A stretch of 39,828 bases of DNA from JAQICB01 sp046482735. Lineage in GTDB: Bacteria > Bacteroidota > Bacteroidia > Bacteroidales > UBA1715. Every line of letters starts with the position of its first letter. Positions within the stretch are counted from its first letter, which is position 1. The position numbers were made by a program, and so were the translations under genes. The notes beneath the pieces were generated by a model. That model was not told where the DNA came from, made no database searches, and saw only the letters and a list, made by a program, of their open reading frames with translations. The stretch is taken from assembly GCA_046482735.1 (NCBI GenBank), contig JAWOEL010000139.1, positions 1-39,828 on the forward strand. The letters are read 5' to 3'. Shown piece by piece: positions 1 through 7,772 of the stretch.

Positions 1-40
1 AGTGTGTATAGTGTGTATTTTATGTCTACTGCACTACTCC

Positions 41-161
41 GGCCAAAAAATTTCACCTTTGCCTTTTCTTGCGCTTGTGTCCTGCCCTTTTTTGCACGTC
101 AAGTTCAATATTTTTAGGGTATGTCTGATTTTAGGCGCAAATTTTTTGCTGTTTTTTGGCC
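41..161. repeat. 10-bp inverted repeat (GGCCAAAAAA / TTTTTTGGCC)
   Basis: GGCCAAAAAA at 41-50 is matched by its exact reverse complement at 152-161. A second weaker inverted pair (TTGCGC / GCGCAA) lies inside. The intervening 101 bases have no coding content. It may be a miniature element, the end of a mobile element or chance; there is no visible target-site duplication. Confidence 0.3.
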
Positions 162-499
162 ATTTTTAGGCATCTTTTCTGGCACAGTATATTGTAATAG
201 TTCGTACAATAATTCCTGATGTTATAATTAGTACTATGCAAAGTTAAGATTATTACTCGTGTCGTAAAAACTACTTGTGCATGTCGATTTGGTATAGTTG
301 AAATGCATGAATTAATCTTTTTTTCTAGTTTTGCAGCATGTTGTCTTGTGTTATGAGCCGGTCGGTCTTAATTTATAAAACATATCAATACACCGGAAAT
401 TTGAAGAATAAATCTTGTATATAAATAGCCAACCTTTTGTTATACTGTGAACAAGAAAAATAAATATTTTGCAAGAAATCTTCAAAAAAAACCTGTAAG

Positions 500-517
500 A
501 TGTTTTTATAAAAACAT
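500..517. repeat. 18-bp perfect AT palindrome upstream of the oxidoreductase operon
   Basis: ATGTTTTTA is followed directly by TAAAAACAT, a perfect dyad about 50 bases upstream of a -7-like element. It could be a regulator site for the operon starting at 620. Perfect dyads made of A/T runs also occur by chance in such AT-rich DNA. Confidence 0.25.
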
Positions 518-563
518 ACTAATAGAAAAGTAAATAAGTTTTTTTTTACTTGGCAAAAATGTA

Positions 564-571
564 TAATTTTG
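564..571 (+). promoter_or_regulatory. Candidate Bacteroidota -7 element for the oxidoreductase operon
   Basis: TAATTTTG fits the Bacteroidota -7 consensus TAnnTTTG and would start a transcript about 45 bases before the first gene. No good TTTG -33 element is present at the expected 19-21 base spacing, so the call is weak. Confidence 0.35.
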
Positions 572-619
572 TATGGTAAGAAAAATACAATATACGTATT
601 TTATTAAAATATATTTAGT

Positions 620-844
620 ATGGCACGCTCAAAAGGATTTGTAGAATTTAATGTAGATAATTGTAAAGGGTGTGAACTTTGCGTTAATGCATGTCCGTTT
701 CATGTGCTTGAAATGTCTCCGCAGGTTAATAATAAAGGATACCATTTTAGTTATATGAAAAATTATGATCAATGTACAGGCTGCGAAAGTTGTGCAATGG
801 TTTGTCCGGATGTAGTAATCACAGTATATAAACTAAAACAGTAA
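620..844 (+). CDS. 2-oxoacid:ferredoxin oxidoreductase, delta (ferredoxin) subunit
   Basis: A 74-residue protein with two classic 4Fe-4S cluster motifs: CKGCELCVNACP near residues 15-26 and CTGCESCAMVCP near 52-63. Small 2[4Fe-4S] ferredoxin-like subunits of this kind carry electrons from the thiamine-dependent catalytic core to soluble ferredoxin. It is the first gene of a four-gene operon, 6 bases before the alpha subunit, which matches the delta-alpha-beta-gamma order common for Kor/Vor enzymes in anaerobic Bacteroidota. Function within the complex is inferred from context; the ferredoxin fold itself is clear. Confidence 0.92.
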   Translation: MARSKGFVEFNVDNCKGCELCVNACPFHVLEMSPQVNNKGYHFSYMKNYDQCTGCESCAMVCPDVVITVYKLKQ

Positions 845-850
845 AATCCA

Positions 851-1933
851 ATGGATTCGAATATACGGTTAATGAAAGGAAACGAAGCAATAGCAGAAGC
901 TGCCATACGACATGGAGTAGATGCATACTTCGGATATCCTATAACTCCACAATCAGAGATTATAGAATATTTATCACAAGAAGATCCGTACAATAGACGG
1001 ACCGGTATGGTTGTTTTGCAGGCCGAAAGTGAAATTGCGGCAATTAATATGGTATATGGAGCAGCAGGGTGTGGAAAAAAAGCAATGACCTCTTCTTCAA
1101 GTCCCGGTATAAGTCTTAAACAAGAGGGTGTTTCGTATATGGCAGGTGCCGAATTACCGTGTTTGTTTGTTAATGTTATGCGAGGAGGTCCCGGATTGGG
1201 TACTATACAACCAAGTCAGGCAGATTATTTCCAGTCGGTAAAAGGAGGCGGGCATGGAGATTATAATATTATAGTGCTTGCACCTTCTACGGTTCAGGAA
1301 CAGTATGATTTTGTGGCACTTGGATTTGATTTAGCATTTGCTTATCGTATACCTGTAATGTTGCTTACAGATGGAGCAATAGGTCAAATGATGGAAAAGG
1401 TAGTGTTAAGCGACGAAAAACAACGTGAGCATGTAGAATATGAATGGGGAACTACCGGTAAACCAAAAGATAAAGAGCGTAGATATATTACCTCGTTATA
1501 TTTAAAAGCTGAAGTACAGGAACACAAAAATATAATACTGCAAAATAAATACGTAGAAATAACAAAAAATGAAACGCGATATGCAGAAATTGAAACGGAA
1601 GATGCAGATTATTTAATAGTTGCGTATGGTGTGAGTGCACGTATTGCTCAAAAAGTTATAGAATTGGCACGCAAAGATGGCATAAAAATGGGGATGTTAC
1701 GTCCGATTACATTGTGGCCTTTTCCTTCGAAACGTATAGCAGAACTTTCTGCTCAACTAAAAGGTATATTAGCTTTGGAAATGAGTGCCGGACAAATGGT
1801 ACAGGATGTTCAATTGGCGGTAGCCCAAACGCAAGTGCCTGTTAAACATTATGGTAGAATGGGGGGTGTAATAGCATCACCCGATGAAGTATATGAAAAC
1901 TTCAAAAAACTTTTGTATAATGAAAGATCTTGA
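851..1933 (+). CDS. 2-oxoacid:ferredoxin oxidoreductase, alpha subunit (VorB/KorA type)
   Basis: A 360-residue protein with the pyruvate:ferredoxin oxidoreductase domain I and II arrangement of the VorB/KorA branch. The N-terminus has the typical GNEAIAEAAI and GYPITPQSEI segments. The GPGLGTIQPSQADYFQ and KGGGHGDYNIIVLAPS segments are hallmarks of this subunit. The C-terminal half (about 250-340) is the transketolase-C-like domain. It catalyses, with the beta subunit, oxidative decarboxylation of a 2-oxoacid to the acyl-CoA with ferredoxin as acceptor. The sequence alone does not settle 2-oxoglutarate versus branched-chain 2-oxoacids as substrate, so no gene symbol is given. It overlaps the beta gene by 14 bases, suggesting coupled translation. 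Confidence 0.92.
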   Translation: MDSNIRLMKGNEAIAEAAIRHGVDAYFGYPITPQSEIIEYLSQEDPYNRRTGMVVLQAESEIAAINMVYGAAGCGKKAMTSSSSPGISLKQEGVSYMAGAELPCLFVNVMRGGPGLGTIQPSQADYFQSVKGGGHGDYNIIVLAPSTVQEQYDFVALGFDLAFAYRIPVMLLTDGAIGQMMEKVVLSDEKQREHVEYEWGTTGKPKDKERRYITSLYLKAEVQEHKNIILQNKYVEITKNETRYAEIETEDADYLIVAYGVSARIAQKVIELARKDGIKMGMLRPITLWPFPSKRIAELSAQLKGILALEMSAGQMVQDVQLAVAQTQVPVKHYGRMGGVIASPDEVYENFKKLLYNERS

Positions 1934-2705
1934 AACATATAAAAAAGAATTGCTTTCGCAAGGTGCTAAAAAAACATTTTCGAAAACATCAAATTTAACA
2001 GATACCCCTTTTTCTTATTGTGGTGGGTGTGGACATGGTGTTGTGCATCGGTTAATTATGGAAGTAGTTGAAGAGTTAGGTATAACTCAGGATACCATTG
2101 GTATTGCACCTGTAGGGTGCACTGTTATTGCTTATGACTTTATGAATATAGATATGCAGCAAGCAGCTCATGGTAGAGCATCTGCTGTTGCAACTGGTAT
2201 AAAAAGGGTAATGCCTGAAAAATATGTGTTTTCATACCAAGGTGATGGTGACTTAGCCGCAATTGGTACTGGAGAAACTATTCATACGTGCAATAGGGGT
2301 GAAAATATCGCAATTTTTTTTATAAATAATGGTATTTATGGAATGACTGGTGGACAAATGGCACCTACTACGCTTGATGGTATGAAATCATCAACATCTC
2401 CGCATGGTCGGGATGCCGGTAGTATGGGACATCCTTTGTCTATTACCGAAATGATAGCTCAATTGCCGGGTACGTATTATGTTACTCGTCAGTCGGTACA
2501 TACACCGGCAAATGTACGTAAATGTAAGCGTGCTATATCTAAGGCTTTTACCAATCAAACATTGAATAAAGGTTTGAGTTTTGTTGAAATTGTAAGTAAT
2601 TGTAATTCCGGTTGGAAAATGTCTCCTGTCGATGCTAATAAATGGATGGAGGAAAACATGTTTGAAGCCTATAATTTAGGTGATATAAAAGTTCCAAATG
2701 AATAA
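1920..2705 (+). CDS. 2-oxoacid:ferredoxin oxidoreductase, beta (TPP-binding) subunit
   Basis: This subunit binds thiamine diphosphate. The CGGCGHG segment near the N-terminus, GDGDLAAIGTGE and the following NNGIYGMTGGQ form the TPP/Mg2+ site. The start at 1920 (MKDLETYKKE) is preferred over an in-frame ATG at 1884, because the longer version would lie deeper inside the alpha gene and adds 12 residues not expected in the family. The gene overlaps the alpha subunit by 14 bases and is followed 18 bases later by the gamma subunit. The protein is about 261 residues, normal for KorB/VorA-like beta subunits. Confidence 0.92.
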   Translation: MKDLETYKKELLSQGAKKTFSKTSNLTDTPFSYCGGCGHGVVHRLIMEVVEELGITQDTIGIAPVGCTVIAYDFMNIDMQQAAHGRASAVATGIKRVMPEKYVFSYQGDGDLAAIGTGETIHTCNRGENIAIFFINNGIYGMTGGQMAPTTLDGMKSSTSPHGRDAGSMGHPLSITEMIAQLPGTYYVTRQSVHTPANVRKCKRAISKAFTNQTLNKGLSFVEIVSNCNSGWKMSPVDANKWMEENMFEAYNLGDIKVPNE

Positions 2706-2723
2706 AGATTATAAAAAAGGCAT

Positions 2724-3275
2724 ATGAATGAAGAAATTTTAATTGCCGGATTTGGCGGACAAGGTGTTTTGTCAATGGGTAAAATACTGGCATATGCTGG
2801 TATGATGCAAGGAAATGAAGTATGTTGGATGCCATCATATGGACCTGAAATGAGAGGTGGTACTGCAAATGTTACTGTTATTATAGGTAATAAAAGTATT
2901 AATTCACCGATTTTGCAAACGTTTGATACTATCATAATTCTAAACCAACAATCTCTAGATAAATTTGAAAATGCTGTGCGTCCCGGTGGAAAACTTTTTT
3001 ATGATAGTAATGGTATAAAGCATTTACCGACTCGAAGAGATATAAATATATATCATATTCCGGCTACTGCAAAATCTGTGGAAATGGGTAATATAAAGGT
3101 GTTTAATATTATGGTTTTGGGGGGGCTTTTGCAAAAATTACCAATTGTTGATAAGCAATTTATTGAACAAGGTTTGTATAAATCATTACCTGAACGTGCT
3201 CATTCTCTTATTCCGCTCAATATGAAGGCTTTTACTGTTGGTGGAACAATTCTCGAAACTATCCACGAGGTGTAA
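2724..3275 (+). CDS. 2-oxoacid:ferredoxin oxidoreductase, gamma subunit
   Basis: A 183-residue gamma subunit with the start pattern ILIAGFGGQGVLSMGKILAYAG, which is diagnostic of the 2-oxoacid:acceptor oxidoreductase gamma domain. The WMPSYGPEMRGGTANV segment follows, as in the family. It completes a four-subunit enzyme with the three genes upstream. No terminator is obvious just downstream; the next stretch contains a broken small gene. Confidence 0.92.
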   Translation: MNEEILIAGFGGQGVLSMGKILAYAGMMQGNEVCWMPSYGPEMRGGTANVTVIIGNKSINSPILQTFDTIIILNQQSLDKFENAVRPGGKLFYDSNGIKHLPTRRDINIYHIPATAKSVEMGNIKVFNIMVLGGLLQKLPIVDKQFIEQGLYKSLPERAHSLIPLNMKAFTVGGTILETIHEV

Positions 3276-3437
3276 ATCTTTGTGGTATATAGAGCGAAAC
3301 GATTAGGCACACCAAATGAAATGTATGTATAAAACAGTTTTATGAGAATATACTACATATTGCAATGTTGTGGGGTGTGGGTAATTGTGAGAAACGCACG
3401 ACATATAGATAAAACTGCTTAGATTATTAAACAATTA

Positions 3438-3655
3438 ATGAAAACACCAATAATTATAAGAGACAAGATTTTTAAATATAAAAAGGATGCTCTTGCTCAT
3501 TTTAAGTCTATTCTTAACTCATATAAATGTGGTGTGGTAAAACTTTGAATATAGACGATACCGCAGATGTGACGGCATTGCTCATTCAAAATAAAACAAG
3601 AAGAGACAAAATCGCTCAGATTCAAATTGTTTCATATATATCTGATATAAAATAG
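3438..3655 (+). pseudogene. Frameshifted DUF3223-like small protein
   Basis: Translation from ATG 3438 gives MKTPIIIRDKIFKYKKDALAHF and continues to an early TGA at 3546-3548 after 36 residues. A different frame then continues without a stop as NIDDTADVTALLIQNKTRR and on to TAG at 3653-3655. Joined together, the two parts resemble the DUF3223 domain (KxxAlahFkxILnxYkxG, then an acidic stretch, then aLLxxH-like). The break lies in a TGTGGTGTGG run, where two extra bases (GT) explain the shift; the total of 218 bases is two over a multiple of three. It may be a genuine pseudogene or a sequencing error. Family assignment is from memory of the domain pattern. Confidence 0.5.
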
Positions 3656-3697
3656 AGTGATTTGTAATAGTTTTTGTATAGTACGGTGGTAATACTT

Positions 3698-5014
3698 TTA
3701 TTTTTGTGTTCTCTTTTTTATGATTTCCGATAATGATAAACCTTTGTCGCGAACAAATAAATTGTGTTTTGGACTACCAATTATTTGAGATGAGTAAACT
3801 CCGGAATGCCCCGAAAAAAGATATGCTGTGCTGCAAGCTATAGCAATAAATACTCCCGGTTCTATTCCAAATAATTCTATTCCCATAATAGTACATGCTA
3901 TAGGAGTATTGGTTGCTCCGGCAAAAACGGCAACAAATCCCATTCCTGCCAGTAAACTCATGGGCAGAGGTATAAACCATATAAGAACATTACCTAGTGT
4001 GGCACCAATGAAAAAGAGTGGTGTAACTTCACCACCCTTAAAACCACAGCCAAGAGTAAATGATGTAAATATAATTTTTAGCAAAAAATCATATGAATTA
4101 AGGTTTTCCGAAAATGCATCTATAATAGTAGGAATTCCCAGACCGATATATTTTGTTGTGCCGAGTGCAAAAACGCTTATAGCAAGAATAACGCCACCAA
4201 TAGCAGGTCGAAGAGGTGGATATGAGATTGTGCTGCTGAATAGTTTGTTCCAGGCATGAGTAGATTTTGAGAAAATCATTGCAACCAGACCAAAAATAAT
4301 TCCGGCAAGTATAGCCCATAATATATTACCAGGATTAATTGCGGCTACTTCAGAAATATGATAATGTGTGTGTGAAATATCCCATATATTGCAAAAGTAG
4401 TCAGCACATACAGCTGCCAAAAAACTAGGAATAATAGCGTCTAAACGTATTCTGCCTAATGTTAAAACCTCTAAAGCAAAAATACCACCTGCGAGAGGAG
4501 TTCCGAATACAGATGCAAATCCGGCACTTATTCCGGCTATTAACATAATCTTTCTGTCGCGTTTAGAAAAATGTAACAACTTGGTAAATCTGTCTGCTAT
4601 TGCTCCGCCTATTTGTACTGCTGTGCCCTCTCTTCCGGCTGAACCGCCAAAAAAGTGAGTTGCAATGGTGCCAAATAATACAAGTGGAGCCATACGAAAC
4701 GGAATTATTTTTTTAGGGCTGTGGAATTCTTCAAGTAATAAATTGTTTCCTTTAACTACGCTGTCTCCGTATAGGTAATATGATAATCCAATTATAAAAC
4801 CGCCAACCGGAAGTAGTGCTATTATCCATATGTGAGATTCCCGCCAGTTTGTTGCCCAGTGAAGGCTCTCTAAAAAAAATGCAGAAATTCCCCCAACAAT
4901 TATACCCAGAACAAAGCAAATTATTATCCATTTTATAAGATAAAGTAAAAGGGGAATGTGTTCTGTAGACAGTACAATTTTTTTAATTCGAGATAGATTC
5001 ATTTTGTTATACAT
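3698..5014 (-). CDS. CLC-type fluoride/proton antiporter (CLC-F), riboswitch-controlled
   Basis: A 438-residue membrane protein of the CLC family with about ten or more hydrophobic segments. The gating-glutamate motif is GREGT (residues 127-131) instead of the common GREGP. The position of the chloride-binding GSGIP motif reads KGNNLLLEEF (88-97), so the key serine is an asparagine. Departure from GSGIP is a known mark of the fluoride-exporting CLC-F branch. A fluoride riboswitch lies 30 bases upstream on the same strand, which makes fluoride by far the likeliest substrate. The protein would export F- in exchange for H+ and protect enolase and pyrophosphatase. The start is 5014; an internal ATG at 5002 (MNLSRIKK) is possible. 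Confidence 0.9.
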   Translation of the reverse strand: MYNKMNLSRIKKIVLSTEHIPLLLYLIKWIIICFVLGIIVGGISAFFLESLHWATNWRESHIWIIALLPVGGFIIGLSYYLYGDSVVKGNNLLLEEFHSPKKIIPFRMAPLVLFGTIATHFFGGSAGREGTAVQIGGAIADRFTKLLHFSKRDRKIMLIAGISAGFASVFGTPLAGGIFALEVLTLGRIRLDAIIPSFLAAVCADYFCNIWDISHTHYHISEVAAINPGNILWAILAGIIFGLVAMIFSKSTHAWNKLFSSTISYPPLRPAIGGVILAISVFALGTTKYIGLGIPTIIDAFSENLNSYDFLLKIIFTSFTLGCGFKGGEVTPLFFIGATLGNVLIWFIPLPMSLLAGMGFVAVFAGATNTPIACTIMGIELFGIEPGVFIAIACSTAYLFSGHSGVYSSQIIGSPKHNLFVRDKGLSLSEIIKKRTQK

Positions 5015-5043
5015 TATTCTATAATAACTTTAAGAAAGTTTTA

Positions 5044-5099
5044 TATAGAAGTCATCAGCTATAAAAAACAGCGGTTTATGGCAGACCTCATTGCCCTCT
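5044..5099 (-). promoter_or_regulatory. Fluoride riboswitch (crcB motif)
   Basis: Read on the minus strand, this leader contains the conserved core of the crcB motif in order: GGGCAATGAGGTC, GCC, ATAAACCGC, then AGCTGATGACTTCTAT. It aligns base for base with the well-known Thermotoga aptamer (GGGCGAUGAGGCC ... GCUGAUGGCCUCUAC). GAGGTC pairs with GACTTC over six positions including one G-U, and GGC pairs with GCC, as required for the pseudoknotted aptamer. It sits directly before the CLC gene on the same strand. Binding of fluoride should switch the antiporter on. Confidence 0.9.
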
Positions 5100-5233
5100 T
5101 TTTAATGCAAATGTAATGATTATATTTTTATATTATAAAAAAAGTAATTAAGACTCATTATTCAGTCGTATAAAAATAATATGTATAGCATGTGGTGTAA
5201 TAAAAAATCTGTATTTTTACGAAAAATATTTGT

Positions 5234-5917
5234 ATGGAAGAGCATTTATTAATTGATAATTTATCTATTGACTGTGTGATTTTTGGATTTGATAATGAGC
5301 AGTTAAAAGCTTTGTTTATTAAACGTAACACAGAACCATGTAAAGGTATGATGTCATTACCAGGAGGATTTGTGTATGTTAATGAAGATTTGATTGATGT
5401 TCCTGCACGTAGATTACAAGATTTAACCGGTATAAAGGATGTTTTTTTACGCGAAGTTGGTGTGTTTGGTAATAAGGATAGATATCCGGAGCGGCGTGTA
5501 ATTACTATTGCATATTATGCATTGGTAAATATTTCAGATTATTCATTACAAATAGGTGAGGATGCTCAGGATGTACGATGGATTGCAGTAGATGAAATTC
5601 CTGAATTGCCCTTTGATCATTATGAAATTTTTAATGCAGCACTTGTTAAATTACGAAAACATGTACGCTATGAACCAATAGGATACAATTTGTTGCCTAA
5701 AAAATTTACTATTACACAATTACAAACATTATATGAATGTATACTGAATAAAAAGATTGATAATCGTAATTTTAGAAAAAAATTAGCTAAGATTGGTATT
5801 TTAACAGATGTGAAAGAAAAACAAAAAAATGTTTCGCATCGTGCTGCAACTTTATATTCGTTTAATAAGAAAAAATACGAAAAATTACTTGATAAAGGCT
5901 ATACATTTGATTTTTAG
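5234..5917 (+). CDS. Nudix-domain transcriptional regulator (NrtR/AraR-like), probable xylose regulator
   Basis: A 227-residue protein with an N-terminal Nudix-like domain (about 10-145) and a C-terminal winged-helix domain (about 150-227, with KFTITQLQTLYECIL and NFRKKLAKIGIL). The catalytic Nudix box (GX5EX7REUXEEXGU) is degenerate: the equivalent region reads from GGFVYVNEDL to LTGI and lacks the REXXEE core. It should therefore bind a ligand rather than hydrolyse one. In Bacteroidota such proteins (for example AraR of Bacteroides) regulate pentose use. Its position just before xylulokinase and xylose isomerase makes it the likely xylose-responsive repressor of that operon. The ligand is inferred. 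Confidence 0.85.
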   Translation: MEEHLLIDNLSIDCVIFGFDNEQLKALFIKRNTEPCKGMMSLPGGFVYVNEDLIDVPARRLQDLTGIKDVFLREVGVFGNKDRYPERRVITIAYYALVNISDYSLQIGEDAQDVRWIAVDEIPELPFDHYEIFNAALVKLRKHVRYEPIGYNLLPKKFTITQLQTLYECILNKKIDNRNFRKKLAKIGILTDVKEKQKNVSHRAATLYSFNKKKYEKLLDKGYTFDF

Positions 5918-6190
5918 CTTATTTTTTTGTTTTTGTAAATCTTTGTAATTGAAAAGATTACAATAACACACATTTTTTGCAACCACAGCATATATAACTA
6001 AAGTGAGTTTTATTTATTATTGTACGGACAATTTTTTTAGGGCAGATTATAGTCTATGTTGATTATATAATAACTATGTGCTTTGACCTATGAAATATGG
6101 CGTAATACTATTTTTTAATAAAGCCATGCTAAATTTAAGGTAAAACTCTATAAACAAAAAACATATACATATATAAAATGTTTTATTTAA

Positions 6191-6213
6191 CTTAACGTAT
6201 TTTTTACGTAAAG
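6191..6213. promoter_or_regulatory. Candidate operator of the Nudix regulator upstream of xylulokinase
   Basis: Nine-base inverted arms, CTTAACGTA (6191-6199) and TACGTAAAG (6205-6213), surround a spacer of five T; eight of nine positions match. The site overlaps the place where the -33 element of the xylulokinase promoter would be, just before the -7 element at 6219-6226, a position suited to repression. A related half-site (GTATTTTTACG) occurs at 5211-5221, just before the regulator gene itself, which would fit autoregulation. Binding is inferred. Confidence 0.5.
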
Positions 6214-6218
6214 TTTTG

Positions 6219-6226
6219 TATATTTG
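6219..6226 (+). promoter_or_regulatory. -7 promoter element of the xylulokinase operon
   Basis: TATATTTG matches the Bacteroidota consensus TAnnTTTG exactly and lies 54 bases before the start codon of xylulokinase. The expected -33 region falls inside the palindrome at 6191-6213. The rest of the 363-base gap 5918-6280 shows only a weak 5-bp hairpin with a T-run at 6019-6038, which could end the regulator transcript. Confidence 0.5.
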
Positions 6227-6280
6227 TATATAATAATATATGAAGAGAGAAATATAAATACTTAAATAAGAACGAAGCAT

Positions 6281-7771
6281 ATGTTTTTAGGATTTGATAT
6301 AGGAAGTTCATCGGTAAAAGTATCGTTGGTGCAAGGTGAAACCGGTGAGTGTTTAGCAACAGCATTTCGTCCACAGAATGAAATGCACATACAAGCACCA
6401 CAAGTTGGTTGGGCAGAACAAGATCCGGAAATGTGGTGGCAATATGCACAAGAATCCTTGACAGAAGTTTTAAAAACTGCTCGTGTTGATGTTACACAAA
6501 TTAAAGCAATTGGGATATCATATCAAATGCATGGTTTGGTGTGTGTGGATGCAAATCAACAGGTTATACGCCCCGCGATTATATGGTGTGATAGTCGTGC
6601 TGCCGAAATAGGTAAACAAGCTTTTAAGCATATTGGGAAAGAACACTGTTTGGCTCATATGCTTAATTCTCCCGGTAATTTTACAGCCTCAAAATTAAAG
6701 TGGATACAAGATAATGAACCGGAGAATTATGCAAAAATTCATAAAATAATGTTGCCAGGCGATTATATAGCAATGAAGCTGACCGGAGAAATACAAACTA
6801 CTGTAGGTGGTCTTTCTGAAGGTATACTATGGGATTTTAAAGCAGGAAAAATTTCTGATATTGTATTGCGGGAATATGGGATAGATCCTTCTGTAATTGC
6901 TGATATAACTGATACTTTTGGACAGCAGGGAACTATACGAGCATCAGTTGCTGAAAAGTTGGGATTGCCCTCTACTGTACAAGTTACATATAGGGCTGGT
7001 GATCAGCCAAACAATGCTTTATCTCTTGCGGTAACTGAACCCGGAGAAATGGCTGCAACAGCTGGCACTTCCGGTGTTGTATATGGTGTGAGTGATGTGG
7101 TGCAATATGATCCATTATCTCGGGTCAATACTTTTGCACATGTAAATCATTCTGCTGTTGCAAATCGGTTAGGGGTATTGTTGTGTATAAATGGTACCGG
7201 AATTTTAAATTCCTGGGTACGTCAGCACATTGGTCAATCACAGTTTTCGTATAAACACATGGATGCGGAAGCCCAAAACATTGCTATAGGTTCAGAATCA
7301 TTATCTGTGTTACCTTTTGGTAACGGGGCAGAACGAATTTTTGAAGATAAAGTTCTTGGTTCTCATATTATGGGGCTCGATTTTGTGCAACATTCAACTG
7401 CACATATGTTTCGTGCAATACAGGAAGGGATTGTGTTTTCGTTTATGTATGGGATGGAAATTATGAAAGAAATTGGAATTTCTGCACATGTAATTAAAGC
7501 CGGAAGTGCAAATATGTTTTTGAGTCCGGTGTTTAGCCAAACATTAGCGAATGTGTCGGGAGCTAATATTGAATTGTATAATACAGATGGTTCGGTAGGT
7601 GCTGCACGTGGAGCTGCGTATGGATTTGGATATTATAATACTTTACGTGATGCATTTGTTGGTCTCGAACAAAAAAAATCTGTAGAACCGCACGTACACA
7701 ATCAACAGCAAACCCTTGATGCTTACAATCGTTGGAAAGAATATATGTTACAAATTATTAAAATAAAATAA
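6281..7771 (+). CDS. xylB: Xylulokinase
   Basis: A 496-residue FGGY-family sugar kinase that phosphorylates D-xylulose to xylulose 5-phosphate. The N-terminal phosphate-binding loop reads FLGFDIGSSSVKVSLV (2-17). SYQMHGLV and IIWCDSRAAEIG follow in the FGGY N domain. The C-terminal ATPase domain contains AGDQPNNALSLAV, GTSGVV and, near the end, IKAGSANMFLSPVFSQTLANV with DGSVGAARGAA. Xylose isomerase follows with a single base between stop and start, confirming a xylose-use operon. The length is normal for XylB. Confidence 0.95.
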   Translation: MFLGFDIGSSSVKVSLVQGETGECLATAFRPQNEMHIQAPQVGWAEQDPEMWWQYAQESLTEVLKTARVDVTQIKAIGISYQMHGLVCVDANQQVIRPAIIWCDSRAAEIGKQAFKHIGKEHCLAHMLNSPGNFTASKLKWIQDNEPENYAKIHKIMLPGDYIAMKLTGEIQTTVGGLSEGILWDFKAGKISDIVLREYGIDPSVIADITDTFGQQGTIRASVAEKLGLPSTVQVTYRAGDQPNNALSLAVTEPGEMAATAGTSGVVYGVSDVVQYDPLSRVNTFAHVNHSAVANRLGVLLCINGTGILNSWVRQHIGQSQFSYKHMDAEAQNIAIGSESLSVLPFGNGAERIFEDKVLGSHIMGLDFVQHSTAHMFRAIQEGIVFSFMYGMEIMKEIGISAHVIKAGSANMFLSPVFSQTLANVSGANIELYNTDGSVGAARGAAYGFGYYNTLRDAFVGLEQKKSVEPHVHNQQQTLDAYNRWKEYMLQIIKIK

Positions 7772-7772
7772 A

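Larger units (their letters stand above)
1..619. other. Non-coding stretch left of the oxidoreductase operon
   Basis: No convincing gene is visible on either strand. The stretch is AT-rich with several T or A runs. It holds a 10-bp inverted repeat near the left end, a short AT palindrome at 500-517 and a promoter-like -7 element at 564-571 (TAATTTTG). The left 170 bases are somewhat less AT-rich than the rest and could be the edge of an element that continues outside the window, but nothing in them identifies one. Confidence 0.6.

Noticed and set aside
3828..4259. 143-residue plus-strand frame
   Set aside because: Antisense to the CLC gene, no ribosome site and no family pattern; the CLC frame is clearly the coding one.
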